A stretch of 47,802 nucleotides of DNA from Nemertoderma westbladi (GCA_032718475.1 JAUCBJ010006439.1:1-47802), one strand, 5' to 3'; shown: positions 11,201 to 23,320, counted from the first letter of the stretch. Program-made: numbers and translations. The notes: generated by a model not told the origin, from the sequence alone.

Positions 11201-14200
11201 GGGGGCAATACTTACTGATAGACAGAGAACAGAAAGGAGGAATATACTTACTGATAGACAGAGAACAGAAAGGGGGACAATACTTACTGATAGACAGAGA
11301 ACAGAAAGGAGGACAATACCTACTGATAGACAGAGAACAGAAAGGGGGACAATACTCACTGAGAGACAGAGAACAGAAAGGGGGGCAATACTTACTGATA
11401 GACAGAGAACAGAAAGGAGGACAATACTTACAGATAGACAGAGAACAGAAAGGGGGACAATACTCACTGAGAGACAGAAAACAGAAAGGGGGGCAATACT
11501 TACTGATAGACAGAGAACAGAAAGGAGGAATATACTTACTGATAGACAGAGAACAGAAAGGGGGACAATACCTACTGATAGACAGAGAACATAAAGGGGG
11601 ACAATACTTACTGATAGACAGAGAACATAAAGGGGGACAATACTTACTGATAGACAGAGAACAGAAAGGGGGACAATACTTACTGATAGACAGAGAACAG
11701 AAAGGAGGACAATACTTACTGATAGACAGAGAACAGAAAGGAGGACAATACTTACTGATAGACAGAGAACAGAAAGGGGTACAATACTTACTGATAGACA
11801 GAGAACAGAAAGGGGGACAATACTCACTGAGAGACAGAGAACAGAAAGGGGGGCAATACTTACTGACAGACAGAGAACAGAAAGGGGGACAATACTTACT
11901 GATAGACAGAGAACAGAAAGGAGGACAATACTTACTGATAGACAGAGAACAGAAAGGAGGACAATACTCACTGAGAGACAGAGAACAGAAAGGGGGACAA
12001 TACTTACTGATAGACAGAGAACAGAAAGGAGGACAATACTTACTGATAGACAGAGAACAGAAAGGAGGACAATACTTACTGATAGACAGAGAACAGAAAG
12101 GAGGACAATACTTACTGATAGACAGAGAACATAAAGGGGGACAATACTTACTGATAGACAGAGAACAGAAAGGAGGACAATACTTACTGATAGACAGAGA
12201 ACAGAAAGGAGGACAATACTTACTGATAGACAGAGAACATAAAGGGGGACAATACTTACTGATAGACAGAGAACAGAAAGGAGGACAATACTTACTGATA
12301 GACAGAGAACAGAAAGGAGGACAATACTTACTGATAGACAGAGAACAGAAAGGAGGACAATACTTACTGATAGACAGAGAACATAAAGGGGGACAATACT
12401 TACTGATAGACAGAGAACAGAAAGGGGGACAATACTTACTGATAGACAGAGAACAGAAAGGGGAACAATACTTACTGATAGACAGAGAACAGAAAGGGGG
12501 ACAATACCTACTGATAGACAGAGAACAGAAAGGGGGACAATACTTACTGATAGACAGAGAACAGAAAGGAGGACAATACTTACTGATAGACAGAGAACAT
12601 AAAGGGGGACAATACTTACTGATAGACAGAGAACAGAAAGGGGGACAATACTTACTGATAGACAGAGAACAGAAAGGAGGACAATACTTACTGATAGACA
12701 GAGAACATAAAGGGGGACAATACTTACTGATAGACAGAGAACAGAAAGTGGGACAATACTTACTGATAGACAGAGAACAGAAAGGGGAACAATACTTACT
12801 GATAGACAGAGAACAGAAAGGGGGACAATACTTACTGATAGACAGAGAACAGAAAGGAGGACAATACTTACTGATAGACAGAGAACAGAAAGGAGGACAA
12901 TACTTACTGATAGACAGAGAACAGAAAGGGGGACAATACTTACTGATAGACAGAGAACAGAAAGGGGTACAATACTTACTGATAGACAGAGAACAGAAAG
13001 GGGGACAATACTTACTGATAGACAGAGAACAGAAAGGGGGACAATACTTACTGATAGACAGAGAACAGAAAGGAGGACAATACTTACTGAGAGACAGAGA
13101 ACATAAAGGGGGACAATACTTATTGATAGACAGAGAACAGAAAGGAGGACAATACTTACTGAGAGACAGAGAACATAAAGGGGGACAATACTTATTGATA
13201 GACAGAGAACAGAAAGGAGGACAATACTTACTGAGAGACAGAGAACATAAAGGGGGACAATACTTATTGATAGACAGAGAACATAAAGGGGGACAATACT
13301 TACTGATAGACAGAGAACAGAAAGGGGGACAATACTTACTGAGAGACAGAGAACATAAAGGGGGACAATACTTATTGATAGACAGAGAACAGAAAGGAGG
13401 ACAATACTTACTGATAGACAGAGAACAGAAAGGAGGACAATACTTACTGAGAGACAGAGAACATAAAGGGGGACAATACTTACTGATAGACAGAGAACAG
13501 AAAGGAGGACAATACTTACTGAGAGACAGAGAACAGAAAGGAGGACAATACTTACTGATAGACAGAGAACAGAAAGGGGTACAATACTTACTGATAGACA
13601 GAGAACAGAAAGGGGTACAATACTTACTGAGAGACAGAGAACAGAAAGGGGGACAATACTTACTGATAGACAGAGAACATAAAGGAGGACAATACTTACT
13701 GATAGACAGAGAACAGAAAGGGGGACAATACTTACTGAGAGACAGAGAACAGAAAGGGGGACAATACTTACTGAGAGACAGAGAACAGAAAGGGGGACAA
13801 TACTTACTGATAGACAGAGAACAGAAAGTGGTACAATACTTACTGATAGACAGAGAACAGAAAGGGGGACAATACTTACTGATAGACAGAGAACAGAAAG
13901 GGGGACAATACTTACTGAGAGACAGAGAACAGAAAGGGGGACAATACTTACTGATAGACAGAGAACATAAAGGAGGACAATACTTACTGATAGACAGAGA
14001 ACATAAAGGGGTACAATACTTACTGATAGACAGAGAACATAAAGGGGGACAATACTTACTGAGAGACAGAGAACAGAAAGGAGGACAATACTTACTGATA
14101 GACAGAGAACAGAAAGGGGGACAATACTTACTGATAGACAGAGAACAGAAAGGGGGACAATACTTACTGATAGACAGAGAACAGAAAGGGGGACAATACT

Positions 14201-17200
14201 TACTGATAGACAGAGAACAGAAAGGGGTACAATACTTACTGATGGACAGAGAACAGAAAGGGGTACAATACTTACTGATAGACAGAGAACAGAAAGGGGT
14301 ACAATACTTACTGATAGACAGAGAACAGAAAGGAGGACAATACTTACTGAGAGACAGAGAACATAAAGGGGGACAATACTTACTGATAGACAGAGAACAG
14401 AAAGGAGGACAATACTTACTGATAGACAGAGAACAGAAAGGAGGACAATACTTACTGATAGACAGAGAACAGAAAGGAGGACAATACTTACTGATAGACA
14501 GAGAACATAAAGGGGGACAATACTTACTGATAGACAGAGAACAGAAAGGAGGACAATACTTACTGATAGACAGAGAACAGAAAGGGGGACAATACCTACT
14601 GATAGACAGAGAACATAAAGGGGGGCAATACTTACTGATAGACAGAGAACAGAAAGGGGGACAATACCTACTGATAGACAGAGAACATAAAGGGGGACAA
14701 TACCTACTGATAGACAGAGAACAGAAAGGGGTACAATACTTACTGATAGACAGAGAACAGAAAGGGGGACAATACTTACTGATAGACAGAGAACAGAAAG
14801 GGGTACAATACTTACTGATAGACAGAGAACAGAAAGGGGTACAATACTTACTGATAGACAGAGAACAGAAAGGGGTACAATACTTACTGATAGACAGAGA
14901 ACAGAAAGGGGGACAATACTTACTGATAGACAGAGAACAGAAAGGGGTACAATACTTACTGAGAGACAGAGAACAGAAAGGAGGACAATACTTACTGATA
15001 GACAGAGAACATAAAGGAGGACAATACTTACTGATAGACAGAGAACAGAAAGGAGGACAATACTTACTGATAGACAGAGAACATAAAGGAGGACAATACT
15101 TACTGATAGACAGAGAACAGAAAGGAGGACAATACTTACTGATAGACAGAGAACAGAAAGGAGGACAATACTTACTGATAGACAGAGAACAGAAAGGGGG
15201 ACAATACTTACTGATAGACAGAGAACATAAAGGGGGACAATACTTACTGATAGACAGAGAACAGAAAGGGGGACAATACTTACTGATAGACAGAGAACAG
15301 AAAGGGGGACAATACTTACTGATAGACAGAGAACATAAAGGGGGACAATACTTACTGATAGACAGAGAACAGAAAGGGGTACAATACTTACTGATAGACA
15401 GAGAACATAAAGGGGGACAATACTTACTGATAGACAGAGAACAGAAAGGGGTACAATACTTACTGATAGACAGAGAACATAAAGGGGGACAATACTTACT
15501 GATAGACAGAGAACATAAAGGGGGACAATACTTACTGATAGACAGAGAACAGAAAGGGGGACAATACTTACTGATAGACAGAGAACAGAAAGGGGGACAA
15601 TACTTACTGATAGACAGAGAACATAAAGGGGGACAATACTTACTGATAGACAGAGAACAGAAAGGGGTACAATACTTACTGATAGACAGAGAACATAAAG
15701 GGGGACAATACTTACTGATAGACAGAGAACAGAAAGGGGTACAATACTTACTGATAGACAGAGAACATAAAGGGGGACAATACTTACTGATAGACAGAGA
15801 ACAGAAAGGGGTACAATACTTACTGATAGACAGAGAACATAAAGGGGGACAATACTTACTGATAGACAGAGAACATAAAGGGGTACAATACTTACTGATA
15901 GACAGAGAACATAAAGGGGGACAATACTTACTGATAGACAGAGAACAGAAAGGGGTACAATACTTACTGATAGACAGAGAACATAAAGGGGGACAATACT
16001 TACTGATAGACAGAGAACATAAAGGGGGACAATACTTACTGATAGACAGAGAACAGAAAGGGGGACAATACTTACTGATAGACAGAGAACAGAAAGGGGG
16101 ACAATACTTACTGATAGACAGAGAACATAAAGGGGGACAATACTTACTGATAGACAGAGAACAGAAAGGGGTACAATACTTACTGATAGACAGAGAACAT
16201 AAAGGGGGACAATACTTACTGATAGACAGAGAACAGAAAGGGGGACAATACTTACTGAGAGACAGAGAACTGAAAGGGGTACAATACTTACTGATAGACA
16301 GAGAACATAAAGGGGGACAATACTTACTGATAGACAGAGAACATAAAGGGGGACAATACTTACTGATAGACAGAGAACAGAAAGGGGTACAATACTTACT
16401 GATAGACAGAGAACAGAAAGGGGGACAATACTTACTGAGAGACAGAGAACAGAAAGGAGGACAATACTTACTGATAGACAGAGAACAGAAAGGGGGACAA
16501 TACTTACTGATAGACAGAGAACAGAAAGGGGTACAATACCTACTGATAGACAGAGAACAGAAAGGGGGACAATACTTACTGAGAGACAGAGAACAGAAAG
16601 GAGGACAATACTTACTGATAGACAGAGAACATAAAGGGGGACAATACTTACTGATAGACAGAGAACATAAAGGGGTACAATACTTACTGATAGACAGAGA
16701 ACATAAAGGGGGACAATACTTACTGATAGACAGAGAACAGAAAGGGGTACAATACTTACTGATAGACAGAGAACATAAAGGGGGACAATACTTACTGATA
16801 GACAGAGAACAGAAAGGGGGGCAATACTTACTGATAGACAGAGAACAGAAAGGGGGACAATACTTACAGATAGACAGAGAACAGAAAGGGGGACAATACT
16901 TACTGATAGACAGAGAACAGAAAGGGGGACAATACTTACTGAGAGACAGAGAACTGAAAGGGGTACAATACTTACTGATAGACAGAGAACATAAAGGGGG
17001 ACAATACTTACTGATAGACAGAGAACATAAAGGGGGACAATACTTACTGATAGACAGAGAACAGAAAGGGGTACAATACTTACTGATAGACAGAGAACAG
17101 AAAGGGGGACAATACTTACTGAGAGACAGAGAACAGAAAGGAGGACAATACTTACTGATAGACAGAGAACAGAAAGGGGGACAATACTTACTGATAGACA

Positions 17201-18679
17201 GAGAACAGAAAGGGGTACAATACTTACTGATAGACAGAGAACAGAAAGGGGGACAATACTTACTGATAGACAGAGAACAGAAAGGAGGACAATACTTACT
17301 GATAGACAGAGAACATAAAGGGGGACAATACTTACTGAGAGACAGAGAACAGAAAGGAGGACAATACTTACTGATAGACAGAGAACAGAAAGGAGGACAA
17401 TACTTACTGATAGACAGAGAACAGAAAGGGGGACAATACTTACTGAGAGACAGAGAACAGAAAGGGGGACAATACTTACTGATAGACAGAGAACAGAAAG
17501 GAGGACAATACTTACTGATAGACAGAGAACAGAAAGGGGTACAATACTTACTGATAGACAGAGAACAGAAAGGGGGACAATACTTACTGATAGACAGAGA
17601 ACAGAAAGGGGGACAATACTTACTGATAGACAGAGAACATAAAGGGGGACAATACTTACTGATAGACAGAGAACAGAAAGGGGGACAATACTTACTGATA
17701 GACAGAGAACAGAAAGGAGGACAATACTTACTGATAGACAGAGAACAGAAAGGGGGACAATACTTACTGATAGACAGAGAACAGAAAGGGGGACAATACT
17801 TACTGAGAGACAGAGAACTGAAAGGGGTACAATACTTACTGATAGACAGAGAACAGAAAGTGGGACAATACTTACTGATAGACAGAGAACAGAAAGGGGG
17901 ACAATACTTACTGATAGACAGAGAACAGAAAGGGGGACAATACTTACTGATAGACAGAGAACAGAAAGGGGGACAATACTTACTGATAGACAGAGAACAG
18001 AAAGGGGGACAATACTTACTGATAGACAGAGAACATAAAGGGGGACAATACTTACTGATAGACAGAGAACAGAAAGGGGGACAATACTTACTGATAGACA
18101 GAGAACAGAAAGGGGGACAATACTTACTGATAGACAGAGAACAGAAAGTGGGACAATACTTACTGATAGACAGAGAACAGAAAGGGGGACAATACTTACT
18201 GAGAGACAGAGAACTGAAAGGGGTACAATACTTACTGATAGACAGAGAACAGAAAGTGGGACAATACTTACTGATAGACAGAGAACAGAAAGTGGGACAA
18301 TACTTACTGATAGACAGAGAACAGAAAGGGGGACAATACTTACTGATAGACAGAGAACAGAAAGGGGGACAATACTTACTGATAGACAGAGAACAGAAAG
18401 GGGGACAATACTTACTGATAGACAGAGAACAGAAAGGGGGACAATACTTACTGAGAGACAGAGAACTGAAAGGGGTACAATACTTACTGATAGACAGAGA
18501 ACAGAAAGTGGGACAATACTTACTGATAGACAGAGAACAGAAAGGGGGACAATACTTACTGATAGACAGAGAACAGAAAGGGGGACAATACTTACTGATA
18601 GACAGAGAACAGAAAGGGGGACAATACTTACTGATAGACAGAGAACATAAAGGGGGACAATACTTACTGAGAGACAAAG
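8257..18679 (-). repeat. Giant 36-bp intronic minisatellite, 289 units, no net indel
   Basis: Unit starts (TACTTACTGA and variants on the plus strand) stay in exact 36-bp register from 8257 to 18661: 10,404 bp, or 289 units, differing by substitutions only. On the minus (transcribed) strand each unit is about 24/28 pyrimidines, ending TCTATCAG and running straight into TAAGTA. The unit thus carries an acceptor-like tract plus CAG overlapping a GTAAGT donor core. Variants keep the donor-like core: GTGAGT (plus-strand TACTCAC) and GTAGGT (TACCTAC). The array fills the intron between exons 18687-18869 and 8060-8236 except for a few bases after the donor and about 20 bases before the acceptor. 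The unit is a multiple of three, so two minus frames and one plus frame stay open for kilobases. Confidence 0.97.
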
Positions 18680-18686
18680 ATCTCAC

Positions 18687-18869
18687 CTTTTTCTGTAGAA
18701 CTCTGCCGGTGTCCAAGTCTCTTTCTGGTCGCTCAACTTCGGTCATAAAGTAATCGTCTAGAGACAGAATCCTCGGTAGAGCTGCGCCCATACCACCCTC
18801 CGCATCTTTTATTCGCTTCGCTATGTAAGTCTTCCCAGAGCCAGGAACGCCTCTTAGGATGATGCAAAT
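18687..18869 (-). CDS. YLPM1: YLPM1-like exon 2 of those visible (Walker A P-loop)
   Basis: This 61-codon minus-strand exon starts ICIILRGVPGSGKTYIAK, continues RILSLDDYFMTEVE and ends DTGRVLQKK. GVPGSGKT is a Walker A nucleotide-binding motif. SLDDYFMTEVE is diagnostic of the YLPM1 family, where human has LSLDDYF.TEVEK after GLPGSGKS. Acceptor is TTAATCTTAG and donor is AAAAAG before GTGAGA, both phase 0. The family is nuclear, binds protein phosphatase 1 and has a predicted T4-polynucleotide-kinase-like P-loop fold; a phosphotransfer substrate is not established. The donor lies 8 bases from the start of the 10-kb 36-bp array. Confidence 0.93.
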
Positions 18870-20164
18870 CTAAGATTAATATATAAAATATAATAAACAA
18901 TTATATTAGTTAGTAGATATTAATAATTATATCGAGTATTTATTATAATTGTTAATATATCAATATTATTTGTAATATTATTAATAATTTTTCACCCAAA
19001 CCGGTATAAAATCAAATCGTCTCTATGCTGGTAGGACAATCTATGTTATGTATAAATAGTTATAATGCGAACGGATGAAGTGGTAGTTATAATGGTCATT
19101 TTGGCGGTCTTTTAGCTTCGCTCACAAATCTACCCAAATCATTTAGTTAAGGTAGAAAGCTCGTTAGTTCATGGGCCAGCCGGCATATGAGAGACTTTGT
19201 TGTTATATCAAAATGAAAAGCCTCTTATTAAAGGCAAGTTAGGTGACCAAACTCTTTGAGGCTACTATCGGGCCATAGCGCTCTCTGCGCTAATTATACT
19301 GTGTGTGTTTAAACAGGATCAGACTTTAAGGATCGGGATCGGGTGAGAATCCCTATCACTCTCGGGCCCTGTCCCGGTCTCGGGATCCCGATTTTCGGGA
19401 TCGGGATTGCAATTTTCGATTAAATCTTTCTCTGACAGATAAAGTTATATTAACATTTATTTATAGTTGATTGCTGCAGATGGTTTATTGACATCCAGTA
19501 ATCCGACAATTCGTTATAAACAATACAGTTCTGTCCTGGTGCAACTAACTATTTAGGGACGGGATATTCAAGAAATTTACTTCACTATTTATAATATACG
19601 TAATACGTAAAAATACGTAAATATTCGTCATAATTCTAGATAATTACAGAACTCATTATAGAGAAATAGTAGCGCTTCCGGTTCAAACTATCAGTTCGGC
19701 ACACCAATGGCCAATTAATTAATCGTTGATATTAGATAATTAATAGTACAGCGTTAAATAACACCAGCACAAGTTATAGATTAATTGATATTGCATATAT
19801 GTGGTAGCAAATAATAAATTGGTGGAAGCAAATAATAATAAAACAAACAAATATAGCACCATGGTCGTAGTAACTGATTACAATAAGAGTTTCCCACAGG
19901 CCCCAGAGTTATGATACGTTGAAGAATTCCAGTATACGTTTGTGTTTAGCGTCAAATGAGATTAGGTGACATTTATAAGTGACATGAGGTTAGGTGATGT
20001 TTGACAACCACGACTTTGGAGAGATTGTGATATTAATAAGAAACATTAAAATAGGACATGGCAGCCAAAACAAGGAAAGCGTAGCCATATAAAACCGGCT
20101 ATGAAATATTATATAGATAGACCAACTAGAAATGGACACTGGACTTGGGAGAAATGAAATTGCG
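18870..20164. other. Unique part of the YLPM1-like intron
   Basis: AT-rich intron sequence with no coding signal seen. At about 19330-19410 there is a GC-rich patch with several direct and inverted copies of CGGGATCGGGAT, capable of local folding. Confidence 0.6.
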
Positions 20165-21185
20165 TCAGTGATCGGTACTGGATGAACCATGACTTACATG
20201 ACTAGGTCGGGACTTCCTATTGGGTAGTTCCAGTAAGTCAGTGTCGGTACTGGATGAACCATGACTTACATGACTAGGTCGGGACTTCCTATTGGGTAGT
20301 TCCAGTAAGTCAGTGTCGGTACTGGATGAACCATGACTTACATGACTAGGTCGGGACTTCCTATTGGGTAGTTCCAGTAAGTCACTGATCGGTACTGGAT
20401 GAACCATGACTTACATGACTAGGTCGGGACTTCCTATTGGGTAGTTCCAGTAAGTCAGTGATCGGTACTGGATGAACCATGACTTACATGACTAGGTCGG
20501 GACTTCCTATTGGGTAGTTCCAGTAAGTCACTGATCGGTACTGGATGAACCATGACTTACATGACTAGGTCGGGACTTCCTATTGGGTAGTTCCAGTAAG
20601 TCAGTGATCGGTACTGGATGAACCATGACTTACATGACTAGGTCGGGACTTCCTATTGGGTAGTTCCAGTAAGTCAGTGATCGGTACTGGATGAACCATG
20701 ACTTACATGACTAGGTCGGGACTTCCTATTGGGTAGTTCCAGTAAGTCACTGATCGGTACTGGATGAACCATGACTTACATGACTAGGTCGGGACTTCCT
20801 ATTGGGTAGTTCCAGAAGTCAGTGATCGGTACTGGATGAACCATGACTTACATGACTAGGTCGGGACTTCCTATTGGGTAGTTCCACTAAGTCAGTGATC
20901 GGTACTGGATGAACCATGACTTACATGACTAGGTCGGGACTTCCTATTGGGTAGTTCCAGTAAGTCAGTGATCGGTACTGGATGAACCATGACTTACATG
21001 ACTAGGTCGGGACTTCCTATTGGGTAGTTCCAGTAAGTCTTTGATCGGTACTGGATGAACCATGACTTACATGACTAGGTCGGGACTTCCTATTGGGTAG
21101 TTCCAGTAAGTCTGTGATCGGTACTGGATGAACCATGACTTACATGACTAGGTCGGGACTTCCTATTGGGTAGTTCCAGTAAGTC
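20165..21185 (-). repeat. About 73-bp minisatellite duplicating an exon end plus its splice donor (14 copies)
   Basis: Fourteen units start (GGATGAACC) at 20180, 20252, 20324, 20397 and then every 72-73 bp to 21126. On the minus strand each contains 42 bases encoding DLLELPNRKSRPSH, then the strong donor GTAAGT, then about 30 intron-like bases. The copy at 21144-21185 is the real 3' end of the exon at 21144-21360, so the other 13 copies repeat exon end plus donor inside the intron. The leftmost units are 72 bp and in frame; most others are 73 bp and would shift the frame if retained. Confidence 0.95.
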
Positions 21186-21360
21186 TTTGATAGGTATTGG
21201 ATATTTGGGTTGAAGATCGTCGTCCAGGTTCACTCGCGGAGGTTCAAAGCGGGCCCCGGATTCGCCCATCATCAACAACTGGGAATCCTTCTCCAACTTT
21301 TCAACCAATCGCATCGTTTCTCGCTCCATCTCTCCAACCAATTGGGGAATTGAGAGATTA
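21144..21360 (-). CDS. YLPM1: YLPM1-like exon 1 of those visible (lead-in to the P-loop)
   Basis: Minus-strand exon after AATGTTGCAG; its first base completes a codon, then 72 codons follow: SIPQLVGEMERETM, LVEKLEKDSQLL, DDDLQPKYPIPIKDLL and LPNRKSRPSH. It ends at CAT before GTAAGT, phase 0, joining directly to ICIILRGVPGSGKT. The (V)xIxDLLxxPxRxxRP lead-in before the Walker A strand fits the YLPM1 family. The N-terminal half is charged and helical in character. More 5' exons are expected, since the entry phase is 2 and the family has a long N-terminus, but I see none before the GGH gene. They may be farther right, with GGH nested in an intron. Another donor copy in the array could be used. 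Confidence 0.85.
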
Positions 21361-21780
21361 CTGCAACATTAACGTAATTAATTATATTGAATGTATATTA
21401 TATTATATAGTGTATAAAGTTGGTTTAATTAAGTCCGATGTGGGAGGTAATACAGCAGTACTGAGTGGCTAGGCAACAGGAACCACCCCTTGGCACCGCG
21501 TACTACCCGTGACCTGTACTGCCCTATCGCAATTGGGAAATAAAATAAAATGTTTATCACTCATACTCTTCAGTAAAATAGTGCAGTTTTAATTTTGCCT
21601 TAAATGAGATGATTAGGCAGATCGAACATCAGAAGACACGCCAGGGAGTCCCTCACCAATGTATCAGACACGAAAAATAATCGATTTCCAAAAGTTTTAA
21701 AGTAATATCGTCGTTATTATAAGGGCAATTCGACTGTAATTAAAAGTACAATTACAGTACAAATTGAGAGCAATTGACAG
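21361..21780. other. Intron or 5' flank of the YLPM1-like gene
   Basis: AT-rich DNA with a GC-richer patch at 21435-21535 containing GGCAACAGGAACC and CCTTGGCACCGCG. It resembles a fragment of a dispersed element, but I cannot name it. No exon is recognised. Confidence 0.4.
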
Positions 21781-22030
21781 TGCTTTCGCCGTGAGGACCA
21801 GCCAGTGCATAATCTTGTGCTTTGACAGCCTCATGGAGTGAATAAGCATGGTGGACAGCCCATGACTTTCTTGAGACGCATCTTAAAGGACACTGGCCTT
21901 GAAGATGCAGATGATCTAGCAAATGTCATGGGTGATAGGGAATTGTGGCGGCGCAATTTTGTCGATAAGCCGGCACAGCATTCTTAAAAATGCAGCTGCA
22001 ATGCAGCATGCCGATCCTAGTAGTAGTAGT
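21781..22030 (+). mobile_element. 5'-truncated RTE-like retrotransposon 3' end with target-site duplication
   Basis: The insert begins inside the RT C-terminal region. The broken frame reads CFRREDQP, PMTFLRRILKDTGLE and ELWRRNFV. It then runs through the ATGCAGCATGCCGATCC block to (TAG)n. It is flanked by AATTGACAG at 21772-21780 and 22031-22039, a 9-10 bp direct repeat typical of target-primed reverse transcription. The 3' end is the same as in the fragments at 5083-5999 and 44488-44806. Confidence 0.88.
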
Positions 22031-22553
22031 AATTGACAGTTTCTAATGACGCAAATATGAATGGGTCAGATTGAATGAGCCATGGCTCCAGTGTCGACAT
22101 TGTCATATATTAAATGATACGCACGTATTATAACATTTGTTTTCATGTCCCTTTCGGGGCTCCGTACCGTAAATTTATGTATTATTGTGATCATTAATTA
22201 CTATGTGTGAAACACATAGCATATAAGATATCTACCTACATTTTGGACAAGACGGTAAATGAAATTATTTTAAGTAATGTGACTTCATGAGGGCATTATA
22301 ATGAATGGGTCACAGATGTAAAATAATTAATATGCCTGACATACGAATGCTAATTAATATACAATGGAGCTACTTATTGATTCTGCTCGAGATTCTAAAT
22401 GAATTTCCCATTAGGATGTCCTACTTTGTCCTACATGATAGATGAAGACGACCCCAGGTACTAATCAATGTTATAATAGGATCCACGATCTAGGCTTTCA
22501 GAATGCAAATGTAACTAACTTTTTATATTTCAAGGACTTATGTTTACCCACAT
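22031..22553. other. Non-coding AT-rich spacer
   Basis: No gene or recognised element is seen here. Confidence 0.5.
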
Positions 22554-22573
22554 CACCCCCCCCCCCCCCCCCC
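22554..22573. repeat. Poly-C tract
   Basis: About 19 consecutive C (CACC then a C run). Lies just left of the palindromic element; length likely uncertain in assembly. Confidence 0.8.
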
Positions 22574-22629
22574 TCAACTAGGTAGGTCTGTATTAAACAA
22601 AAAAGTAATAAATGGTCTACTTTGGTGTG

Positions 22630-22975
22630 GGGTGAGTAAACAAAGACCAAAGACCCAATTAAGTGACCTGCATAATCTTGTAACATTTGTTAACTTTTGT
22701 TTATTGTTTTGGTTCTCCCAACACACCTCTGTACCCTGCTCCTTTACTAACCTGCTCCTTTAAATGGCAATGGGACCTAACGCTATTTGGGACCTGTACA
22801 AAACAAAGAGGTAAAGTCGCAAAGAGAGTTAGGTCCCATTGCCATTTAAAGTAGTAGGTTAGTAAAGGAGCAGGTTACAGAGGCGTGTTGGGGGAAACCA
22901 AAACAATAAATGAAAGTTAACACATGTGTTTTGTTCATGTCCTTTAGTCTTTGGGTCTTTGTTTTGTACTCACCC
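22630..22975. mobile_element. Palindromic Mutator-like or foldback non-autonomous element
   Basis: The element starts GGGTGAGTA and ends TACTCACCC. Arms of about 150 bases are inverted copies of each other: AAATGGCAATGGGACCTAAC in the left arm is answered by GTTAGGTCCCATTGCCATTT in the right, and CTCCTTTACTAACCTGCTCC by the matching GTTAGTAAAGGAGCAGG. A loop of about 50 bases separates them. It is flanked by a perfect 10-bp direct repeat CTTTGGTGTG at 22620-22629 and 22976-22985. Long inverted repeats with a 9-11 bp duplication point to the Mutator superfamily (inference). There is no coding capacity. A transcript would form a long hairpin. Confidence 0.8.
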
Positions 22976-22985
22976 CTTTGGTGTG

Positions 22986-23320
22986 GTGAATACTACACAC
23001 CTAAATCAAGATGGTTACTATAAGACATTGTATCTGATTAACATTATCTTCTTTTCTTATAATAATTAATAATACAAAACAGGTTAATTATGGATATTTC
23101 ATTCAAAATCGAATTTATCATTTCTGACAATCACAAACAAACAACGCCGTGTTGGCAAACAATGAAACCAGCTGGCTACTTAATAACAATTATTTACTTA
23201 ATTCTTAAAACTAATTTGATTTAGAGTAAATGTCATTAACACAAAATAATATTAGTATATAATTGCGGTGATCGGATTAATAATATAAATATTTAGTTAT
23301 TATTACGGGTAACATCAATA
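22986..23320. promoter_or_regulatory. Upstream region of the GGH gene
   Basis: This AT-rich stretch immediately upstream of the GGH start codon presumably holds its promoter and 5' UTR. TATAAAT-like sequence occurs near 23284-23291, too close to the ATG to be a confident TATA box. No other motif is supported. Confidence 0.3.

Noticed and set aside
7880-11971. A 1,363-residue minus-strand frame ending in the kinase-like exon
   Set aside because: Only the last part (8060-8236) is conserved; the rest is the intronic array.
12748-18753. A 2,001-residue plus-strand frame (GQYLLIDREQKG repeats)
   Set aside because: It is open only because a 36-bp unit without stops repeats in register. It lies antisense to the gene and has no start context or unique sequence.
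8169-18791. A 3,540-residue minus-strand reading frame of 12-residue repeats as a giant repeat protein
   Set aside because: It is the Walker A exon read into its intron. The neighbouring exons join perfectly by phase-0 splicing, and the repeat frame enters the next exon in the wrong frame.
20165-21185. CRISPR-like array
   Set aside because: Units are continuous tandem copies with no unique spacers, in a eukaryotic intron. The same holds for the 36-, 37-, 44- and 45-bp arrays.
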